From positions 1-58,580 of the forward strand of contig DASYXI010000029.1 in assembly GCA_035934995.1 (NCBI GenBank): a DNA stretch of 58,580 bases, written 5' to 3'. Shown piece after piece: positions 53,072 to 58,580 of the stretch. The DNA comes from REEB95 sp035934995. Its GTDB lineage: Bacteria > Pseudomonadota > Alphaproteobacteria > ATCC43930 > CGMCC-115725. Position numbers and translations under genes: made by a program. How positions within the stretch are numbered: the first letter of the stretch is position 1; every line of letters starts with the position of its first letter. Below the pieces are notes generated by a model that did no database searches, was not told where the DNA came from, and worked only from the letters and a program-made list of their open reading frames with translations.

Positions 53072-53151
53072 GTCGTCGCTGGGGGTGAGCGGACCCATCG
53101 CCGCATCCGATACGGGGGTCGTCACCGAAATGGGTCAGAGCGGGATTCTCT

Positions 53152-53180
53152 TTGACCAATGGTGGCATACCAGATACCAT
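53152..53180 (+). promoter_or_regulatory. Promoter with overlapping operator for the GntR gene
   Basis: TTGACC (53152-53157) and TACCAT (53175-53180) are 17 bp apart. Between and over them lies an inverted repeat ATGGT (53159-53163) / ACCAT (53176-53180), with TGGCATACCA (53163-53172) inside. This fits a GntR-type operator (TGGT...ACCA theme) and suggests that the regulator controls its own gene. Confidence 0.5.
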
Positions 53181-53233
53181 GAGCGATAATCAGGGGGCCG
53201 GTCTAAACGGTGCTCCGCGGGAGGGTTGCCTAT

Positions 53234-53923
53234 ATGACGGCCACGCGTCTCGTCATCAAGCCGATCGATTCGCCGGCGAGCTTTCGGCTGCAAGCGTATC
53301 GGAAGCTCAAAGAGGCGATTACGGCCATGAACGTGTATGGCCAGGCGGAAGAAATCCGGTTGGACGAACGTCGCTTGTCGCAAGAGCTCGGCGTTTCGCG
53401 CACGCCCATCCGCGAAGCGCTCACCATGCTACAGCGCGAGGGTTTTGTGCGCACCGTGCCGCGCCGCGGCGTCATCGTCGTGCGTAAAAGCAAGCAAGAG
53501 ATCGTGCGCATGATCCAGGTTTGGGCGGCGCTCGAGAGTTTGGCGGCGCGTCTGGCGACGCTGCACGCCTCCGACCGCGAAATCGCCAACCTGCGACACA
53601 TGTTCGACGATTTCCGCGACGGCTCGCCCGAAGGCCATCTCGACGAATATTCCGACGCCAACATCCGCTTCCATCAAGCGATCATCCAGCTGTCCGGCAA
53701 TCCGGTGCTGGTCGAGATGACGCGCGACCTGTTCATTCACATGCGCGCCATCCGCCAGGCGACGATCGGCCAGGAAGATCGCGCCAAGCGTTCGATCGTC
53801 GATCACATGAACATCATCGAGGCCTTGCAGCGGCGCGACACTGACCGCGCGTCTGGGCTGGTGCTTAAGCATGCGCTCGATCTTGCCGTCCACGTGGAAC
53901 GGCACTGCGAATATCTCGATTAA
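53234..53923 (+). CDS. GntR-family transcriptional regulator (FadR/FCD type)
   Basis: The 229-residue protein has the N-terminal winged helix (LDERRLSQELGVSRTPIREA, LQREGFVRTVPRRGVIVV) and a C-terminal FCD ligand domain whose metal-binding residues appear in DANIRFHQAIIQ, the HMNIIEAL helix and LKHALDLAVH. FCD regulators usually sense small carboxylic acids. GGGAGGG lies before ATG 53234. It is encoded directly upstream of the formyl-CoA transferase operon, so oxalate, formate or a related acid is the likely signal; this is inference. Confidence 0.88.
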   Translation: MTATRLVIKPIDSPASFRLQAYRKLKEAITAMNVYGQAEEIRLDERRLSQELGVSRTPIREALTMLQREGFVRTVPRRGVIVVRKSKQEIVRMIQVWAALESLAARLATLHASDREIANLRHMFDDFRDGSPEGHLDEYSDANIRFHQAIIQLSGNPVLVEMTRDLFIHMRAIRQATIGQEDRAKRSIVDHMNIIEALQRRDTDRASGLVLKHALDLAVHVERHCEYLD

Positions 53924-53946
53924 CATAAGGATCCGTCAGAGGCGTT

Positions 53947-54069
53947 ATGACAGACGACGTTACGACAGCGGGAAGACCGCAGGCCGCCGGCAAGCCGGCG
54001 GTTGTCGAAACCTGGATCAACCCGCGTAAATCAGCGCCGGGGACCGATGCCCGGACGACGGGCAAGTAA
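53947..54069 (+). CDS. Possible 40-residue protein before frc
   Basis: A 41-codon frame starts at ATG 53947, 23 bp after the GntR stop, with AGAGG before it, and ends at TAA 54067-54069, 27 bp before frc. It opens MTDDVTTAGRPQAAGKPAVV and ends DARTTGK. It is polar, proline-rich and probably unfolded. It could be a leader for the oxalate operon or a real small protein. Good position and complete frame support it; there is no known relative. Confidence 0.4.
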   Translation: MTDDVTTAGRPQAAGKPAVVETWINPRKSAPGTDARTTGK

Positions 54070-54096
54070 GAACGGCGCGCGAAGGAGGACAAGATA

Positions 54097-55374
54097 ATGA
54101 ACAAGGCACTCGAAGGCGTTCGCATTCTCGACTTCACACATGTGCAGTCGGGCCCAACCTGCACCCAGCTGTTGGCATGGTTCGGTGCCGACGTGTTGAA
54201 GGTCGAGCGGCCCGGCACCGGCGATATCACGCGCGGCCAGCTGCGCGACATCCCCAACGTCGACAGCCTCTATTTCACGATGCTCAATCACAACAAGCGG
54301 TCGATCACCATCGACACCAAGAATCCCAAGGGCAAGGAGCTGCTCGAGGGCTTGATCAAGGTGTGCGACGTGCTGGTCGAGAATTTCGGGCCGGGCGTGC
54401 TCGATCGCATGGGCTTCCCCTGGGAACGCGTGCACCAGATCAACCCCAAGATCATCATGGCGTCGATCAAGGGCTTCGGTCCGGGTCCCTATGAGGATTG
54501 CAAGGTGTACGAGAACGTCGCGCAATGCACCGGCGGCTCGGCGTCGACCACCGGCTTCCGCGACGGCCCGCCGCTGGTGACCGGCGCGCAGATCGGCGAC
54601 TCCGGCAACGGCCTGCACCTCGCGCTCGGCATCGTCACCGCACTCTACCACCGCACGCATTCGGGCAAGGGCCAGCGCGTCACCGTCGCGATGCAGGACG
54701 GCGTGCTCAATCTCTGCCGCGTCAAGCTGCGCGACCAGCAACGGCTCAAGCACGGGCCGCTCAAGGAATACAGCCAGTTCGGCGAAAACATCCCGTTCGG
54801 CGACGCCACGCCGCGCGCCGGCAACGATTCCGGCGGCGGCCAGCCGGGCTGGATTCTGAAGTGCAAAGGCTGGGAAAACGATCCCAACGCCTACATCTAC
54901 TTCATCACGCAGGCGCCGGTTTGGGACAAGGTCTGCAAGGTGATCGGCGAAGAGGGCTGGATCACCGATCCCGGCTACGCTACGCCGGAGGCGCGGCTGC
55001 CGAAGCTCAAGGCGATCTTCGCCCGCATCGAGCAATGGACCACGACCAAGACTAAATTCGAGGCCATGGACATTCTCAACAAGTACGACATTCCCTGCGG
55101 CCCGATTCTGTCGATGAAGGAGCTCGCCGAGGATCAATCGCTGCGCAAGACCGGCACGGTGGTCGAGGTCGACCACCCGAAGCGCGGCAAGTACCTGACC
55201 GTCGGCAATCCGATCAAGCTCAGCGACAGCGCGAGCGACGTGAAGCGTTCGCCGTTGTTGGGCGAGCACACTGACGAAATTCTGACCAAGGTTCTCGGCT
55301 ACGACGACAAGAAGGTGCGCGAGTTCAAGGACTCGGGCGCGCTTGGCGGCGCCAAGCCGATGGCGGCGGAATAG
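54097..55374 (+). CDS. frc: Formyl-CoA:oxalate CoA-transferase
   Basis: The 425-residue family III CoA-transferase moves CoA from formyl-CoA to oxalate. It begins MNKALEGVRILDFTHVQSGP, has the catalytic aspartate at about residue 168 in AQIGDSGNGLHLALG, the glycine loop GGGQPGWILKCKGWE and the typical KLRDQQRL segment. GGAGG precedes the ATG. Oxalyl-CoA decarboxylase, the usual partner, is not in the window; an ADP-forming CoA ligase follows instead. The assignment rests on close pattern agreement with Frc of oxalate users; succinyl-CoA as donor is a possibility. Confidence 0.88.
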   Translation: MNKALEGVRILDFTHVQSGPTCTQLLAWFGADVLKVERPGTGDITRGQLRDIPNVDSLYFTMLNHNKRSITIDTKNPKGKELLEGLIKVCDVLVENFGPGVLDRMGFPWERVHQINPKIIMASIKGFGPGPYEDCKVYENVAQCTGGSASTTGFRDGPPLVTGAQIGDSGNGLHLALGIVTALYHRTHSGKGQRVTVAMQDGVLNLCRVKLRDQQRLKHGPLKEYSQFGENIPFGDATPRAGNDSGGGQPGWILKCKGWENDPNAYIYFITQAPVWDKVCKVIGEEGWITDPGYATPEARLPKLKAIFARIEQWTTTKTKFEAMDILNKYDIPCGPILSMKELAEDQSLRKTGTVVEVDHPKRGKYLTVGNPIKLSDSASDVKRSPLLGEHTDEILTKVLGYDDKKVREFKDSGALGGAKPMAAE

Positions 55375-55389
55375 CGCCAACCCGTTACC

Positions 55390-55420
55390 GGGGGCGGATG
55401 GCAATCATCCGCCCCCTTTT
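55390..55420 (+). terminator. Rho-independent terminator after frc
   Basis: GGGGGCGGATG (55390-55400) and CATCCGCCCCC (55406-55416) form a perfect 11-bp stem with a GCAAT loop, followed by TTTT. It would end the frc transcript or reduce expression of the genes downstream. Confidence 0.88.
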
Positions 55421-55478
55421 CCATTCTCAGCGCGGCGAGGGGCTTGCCGCGCCCAAGGCATGAAGGAGAGTTTCGATA

Positions 55479-57617
55479 ATGAGTGCGAAGAACGCCAAAG
55501 CCGCCGTGCGCAAAGTCCTCGACCGCGCCAAGGCGGAAAAACGCAGCGCGCTGACCGCGCCCGAGGGCAAGCTGGTTTGCGACGCCTACGGCATCGCAGT
55601 GCCGAAGGAAGGCATCGCCACGAGCGCCGCCGAGGCGGGCAAGCTCGGCAAGAAGGTCGGCTTCCCGGTCGTGCTCAAGATCGTGTCGCCCGATATCCTG
55701 CACAAGACCGAGGCGGGCGGCGTCGTTGTCGGCGTCAAGACGCCGCAAGACGCCCAGAAGGCCTATGCCACGATCATCGCCAACGCCAAGAAGTACAATA
55801 AGAAGGCCAAGGTCGTCGGTGTTCAGGTTCAACAGATGGTCGGCGGCGGCCAAGAGGTCATCATCGGCGCCGTCACCGATCCGAGCTTCGGCAAGCTGGT
55901 TGCGTTCGGCATGGGCGGCGTGTTGGTCGAAGTGCTCAAGGACGTGACCTTCCGCCTCGCGCCGGTGACGCGCGACGTGGCGCTCGGCATGCTCGACGGC
56001 ATCAAGGCCGCCGAGATCCTCAAAGGCGTCCGCGGCGGCAAGGGCGTCAACCGCGCGTCGCTCGCCGGCTTGATCGAGAACGTCTCGAAGCTGATCGCCG
56101 ATTTCCCCGAAATCGCCGAGATGGACCTCAACCCGGTCTTCGCGTCGGAAAAATCGGCGGTCGCCGCCGACGTCCGCATCATCCTCGACTGGAAGCCGCA
56201 GGTGCAACGCTACCGGCCGTCGCAGGACGAGATCGTTCGCGCGATGAACCGCATCATGCAGCCGAAATCGGTCGCGGTGATCGGCGCCTCGGCCGAGGAC
56301 GGCAAGATCGGCAACTCGGTGATGAAGAACCTCATCAACGGCGGCTATCAGGGGTCGATCTACCCGATCCATCCGTCGGCCACCGAGATCCTGGGCCGCA
56401 AGGTCTATAAGTCGGTCAAGGACGTGCCGGGCGATATCGACGTCGCGGTGTTCTGCATTCCGGCCAAGTTCGTCGGCGGCGCGCTGACCGAAGTCGGCGA
56501 GAAGAAAATTCCCGGCGCCGTGCTGATTCCCTCGGGCTTCGCCGAGACCGGCAACGTCGCCGGTCAGAAGGAGATTCAGGAGATCGGGCGCAAGTACAAC
56601 GTCCGGCTCATGGGCCCGAACATCTACGGCTACTACTACACGCCGATGAATCTCTGCGCGACGTTCTGCACGCCCTACGACTACAAGGGCCACGCGGCGC
56701 TGTCGTCGCAATCGGGCGGCATCGGCATGGCGATCGTCGGCTTCTCGCGCTCGGCCAAGATGGGCGTGTCGGCAATCGTCGGCCTCGGCAATAAAGCCGA
56801 CCTCGACGAAGACGATCTGCTCACCTTCTTCGAGCAGGACGACAACACCCAGGTCATCGCGATGCATCTCGAGGACCTGAAGGACGGCCGTTCCTTCGCC
56901 GAGGTGGCGAAGCGCGTCTCGAAGAAAAAGCCGATCGTCGTGCTCAAGGCGGGCCGCACCGCTGCGGGCGCCAAGGCGGCGGGCTCGCACACCGGTGCCC
57001 TCGCCGGCAACGACAAGATTTATGACGACGTGCTGCGGCATTCGGGCGTCATCCGCGCCCCCGGTTTGCTCGACATGCTCAACTACGCGCGCGGGCTCCA
57101 GAAGCTGCCGACGCCCAAGGGCGAGAACGTCATCATCATCACCGGCGCCGGCGGCTCAGGCGTGCTGCTGTCGGACGCGTGCGTCGACAACGGCCTCAAT
57201 CTGATGAAGATGCCGGCCGATCTCGACGCCGCGTTCCGCAAGTTCATTCCGCCGTTCGGTGCGGCGGGCAATCCCATCGACATCACCGGCGGCGAGCCGC
57301 CGACGACGTACAAGAACACCATCCGGCTGGGTCTCGAGGACCCGCGCATCCACGCGCTGATCCTCGGCTATTGGCACACGATTATCACGCCGCCGATGGT
57401 GTTCGGCAAACTCGTCGTCGAGGTCGTGAACGAGATGAAGGCCAAGGGCATCGAGAAGCCGATTGTCGCGTCGCTCGCCGGCGACGTGCAGGTCGAAGAG
57501 GCGGCCGAATATCTCTACGACAACGGCATCCCGGCCTATGCCTACTCGACCGAAATCCCGGTCGCGGTGCTGGGCGCGAAATACCGCTGGGCGCGCGGCG
57601 CCGGCCTTGTGAAGTGA
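55479..57617 (+). CDS. ADP-forming acyl-CoA (acetate-CoA) ligase family protein
   Basis: The 712-residue protein fuses the beta-type ATP-grasp domain at the N-terminus (about 1-220, LTAPEGKLVCDAYGIAVPKE) to CoA-binding and ligase domains (about 255-712): QPKSVAVIGASAEDGKIGNS, MGPNIYGYYYTP, LSSQSGGIGMAIVGFSRSAK and GSHTGALAGNDKIYDD. The order ATP-grasp first is opposite to some fused family members. It should convert an acid, ATP and CoA into acyl-CoA, ADP and phosphate through a phosphohistidine. AAGGAG precedes the ATG. The sucC-like gene begins 7 bp after its stop. The substrate may be oxalate, formate, acetate or a similar acid. Confidence 0.85.
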   Translation: MSAKNAKAAVRKVLDRAKAEKRSALTAPEGKLVCDAYGIAVPKEGIATSAAEAGKLGKKVGFPVVLKIVSPDILHKTEAGGVVVGVKTPQDAQKAYATIIANAKKYNKKAKVVGVQVQQMVGGGQEVIIGAVTDPSFGKLVAFGMGGVLVEVLKDVTFRLAPVTRDVALGMLDGIKAAEILKGVRGGKGVNRASLAGLIENVSKLIADFPEIAEMDLNPVFASEKSAVAADVRIILDWKPQVQRYRPSQDEIVRAMNRIMQPKSVAVIGASAEDGKIGNSVMKNLINGGYQGSIYPIHPSATEILGRKVYKSVKDVPGDIDVAVFCIPAKFVGGALTEVGEKKIPGAVLIPSGFAETGNVAGQKEIQEIGRKYNVRLMGPNIYGYYYTPMNLCATFCTPYDYKGHAALSSQSGGIGMAIVGFSRSAKMGVSAIVGLGNKADLDEDDLLTFFEQDDNTQVIAMHLEDLKDGRSFAEVAKRVSKKKPIVVLKAGRTAAGAKAAGSHTGALAGNDKIYDDVLRHSGVIRAPGLLDMLNYARGLQKLPTPKGENVIIITGAGGSGVLLSDACVDNGLNLMKMPADLDAAFRKFIPPFGAAGNPIDITGGEPPTTYKNTIRLGLEDPRIHALILGYWHTIITPPMVFGKLVVEVVNEMKAKGIEKPIVASLAGDVQVEEAAEYLYDNGIPAYAYSTEIPVAVLGAKYRWARGAGLVK

Positions 57618-57624
57618 GCGACCG

Positions 57625-58580
57625 ATGAACATCCATGAATACCAGGCGAAGAGCCTGCTGACGAAGTTCGGCGTCGCCGTTCCCAAGGGGGGCGTCGCCT
57701 ACACGCCGCAAGAAGCCGAAACGGTGGCGAAATCGCTCGCCGGCCCGGTCTATGTGGTGAAGTCGCAGATCCATGCCGGCGGCCGCGGCGCCGGCCGGTT
57801 CAAGGGCGACGAGAAGGGCAAAGGCGGCGTGCGACTGGTGAAGTCGCCGGCCGATGCCGCGAAAGAGGCGCAAGCCATGCTCGGCCACGTCCTCGTGACC
57901 AAGCAGACCGGGCCGAAAGGCCGCGAGGTCAAGCGCATCTACGTCGAGGACGGCTGCGACATCAAGCGCGAGCTTTATCTCGGCATGCTGATCGATCGCA
58001 AAACCTCGCGCATCACCGTGATGGCCTCGACCGAAGGCGGCATGGAGATCGAAGAGGTCGCGGCGAAGACCCCGGAAAAGATCATCAAAGTCGCGATCGA
58101 TCCGGTGACCGGCATGGAGGCGTTCCACGCCCGCCGTCTGGCCTTCGGCCTCAAGCTCGAAGGCAAGCAGGTCGGCTCGGCCGTCAAGTTCATGCTCGGC
58201 ATGTACAAGGCGTTCATCGCGCTCGACGCTTCGATCGTCGAGATCAATCCGCTGGTCGTGACCGGCGCGGGCGACGTGATCGCGCTCGACGCCAAGATGA
58301 ACTTCGACGACAACGCGCTCTTCCGCCACAAGGACGTGGCGGAGATGCGCGACGAGTCCGAGGAGGACCCGATTGAGGTTGAGGCGCAGAAGCACGAGCT
58401 CAACTACGTCAAGCTCGACGGAAACATCGGCTGCATGGTGAACGGCGCCGGACTCGCGATGGCGACGATGGACATCATTCAGTATGCCGGCGGCGCTGCG
58501 GCGAACTTCCTGGACGTAGGCGGCGGCGCGAACCAGGAGCAGATTGAGAATGCCTTCGGGATTCTGCTGAGCGACCCGCA
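57625..58580 (+). CDS. sucC: Succinyl-CoA synthetase (ADP-forming) beta subunit, 3' end beyond the window
   Basis: From ATG 57625 the frame is open to the last base: 318 codons. It begins MNIHEYQAKSLLTKFGVAVP and has the ATP-grasp signature SQIHAGGRGAGRFKG, the VEINPLVVTGAGDVIALDAK strand and the LDVGGGANQEQIENAF motif, normal for SucC of about 390 residues. It joins the ATP-grasp partner of SucD. It starts 7 bp after the ADP-forming ligase gene, so the two are one transcript. It could be the TCA cycle enzyme, or a dedicated copy such as malate-CoA ligase; the missing end prevents a decision. Confidence 0.88.
   Translation, partial: MNIHEYQAKSLLTKFGVAVPKGGVAYTPQEAETVAKSLAGPVYVVKSQIHAGGRGAGRFKGDEKGKGGVRLVKSPADAAKEAQAMLGHVLVTKQTGPKGREVKRIYVEDGCDIKRELYLGMLIDRKTSRITVMASTEGGMEIEEVAAKTPEKIIKVAIDPVTGMEAFHARRLAFGLKLEGKQVGSAVKFMLGMYKAFIALDASIVEINPLVVTGAGDVIALDAKMNFDDNALFRHKDVAEMRDESEEDPIEVEAQKHELNYVKLDGNIGCMVNGAGLAMATMDIIQYAGGAAANFLDVGGGANQEQIENAFGILLSDP

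Larger units (their letters stand above)
52893..53233. other. Divergent intergenic region between the PEP-CTERM-like gene and the GntR regulator
   Basis: The 341-bp stretch is AT-rich in the middle. It contains three copies of AGTTAAT spaced 20 and 21 bp, an inverted repeat CGACCA/TGGTCG (53033-53038 and 53053-53058), and a promoter with a nested palindrome (53152-53180) for the GntR gene. I see no protein gene. Promoters for both neighbours probably lie here. Confidence 0.6.

Overview
The window is a GC-rich bacterial chromosome segment, most likely from an alphaproteobacterium outside the best-known model genera, possibly Rhodospirillales-like. The evidence is the rpsT-dnaA-dnaN-recF-gyrB order, an rsmB-rpe-heparinase-purH cluster, DUF2849 and DUF934 beside sulfite reductase, homospermidine synthase, and the formyl-CoA transferase type. 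I see no tRNA, rRNA, CRISPR array, transposase or integrase. It is mostly core chromosome with several small accessory modules.

Layout: 0-5 kb holds an Fe-S oxidoreductase/DUF3501 pair, small unknown proteins, an EamA exporter and a 2-hydroxyacid dehydrogenase. 5-10.5 kb holds modA behind a perfect Mo-box-like palindrome, converging on a minus-strand run of ubiE, coaBC, an Rrf2 regulator, cysK, moeB and a one-domain ModE. 10.5-20 kb holds mutM, a small secreted protein, enoyl-CoA hydratase, rpsT and the replication cluster. 20-22.7 kb holds chrA and a beta-propeller gene broken by an in-frame TGA. 22.7-31 kb holds gentisate 1,2-dioxygenase divergent from a complete branched-chain-type ABC importer, then a beta-hydroxyacid dehydrogenase and an unknown 428-residue protein. 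31-32.5 kb holds a three-gene, split-beta, cobalt-type nitrile hydratase/thiocyanate hydrolase-like enzyme with a histidine-rich tail. 32.5-40.3 kb holds acs, purH, a methyltransferase, a heparinase-like protein, rpe and rsmB. 40.3-45 kb holds an SDR, a GST, a large membrane protein, a BI-1 protein and thpR, with two repeat elements. 45-49.2 kb is a siroheme/sulfite-reductase operon with a 1-Cys peroxiredoxin inserted and an AT-rich control region. 49.2-53 kb holds small membrane proteins, an EVE/Rieske pair, homospermidine synthase and a PEP-CTERM-like protein. 53-58.6 kb holds a GntR regulator, formyl-CoA:oxalate CoA-transferase, an ADP-forming acyl-CoA ligase and the start of sucC.

Three linked themes recur. 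Sulfur and molybdenum handling: cysK with an Rrf2 regulator, moeB, modA/ModE, and the sulfite reductase operon. CoA chemistry: coaBC, acs, frc, acyl-CoA ligase, sucC. Small-molecule import and breakdown: the liv system, gentisate dioxygenase, nitrile/thiocyanate hydrolysis and oxalate. The best candidates for new biology are the split hydratase with its metal-binding tail, the oxalate/CoA-ligase operon, the MutM with an altered zinc finger, the peroxiredoxin in the sulfite operon, and several unannotated small genes and regulatory repeats.
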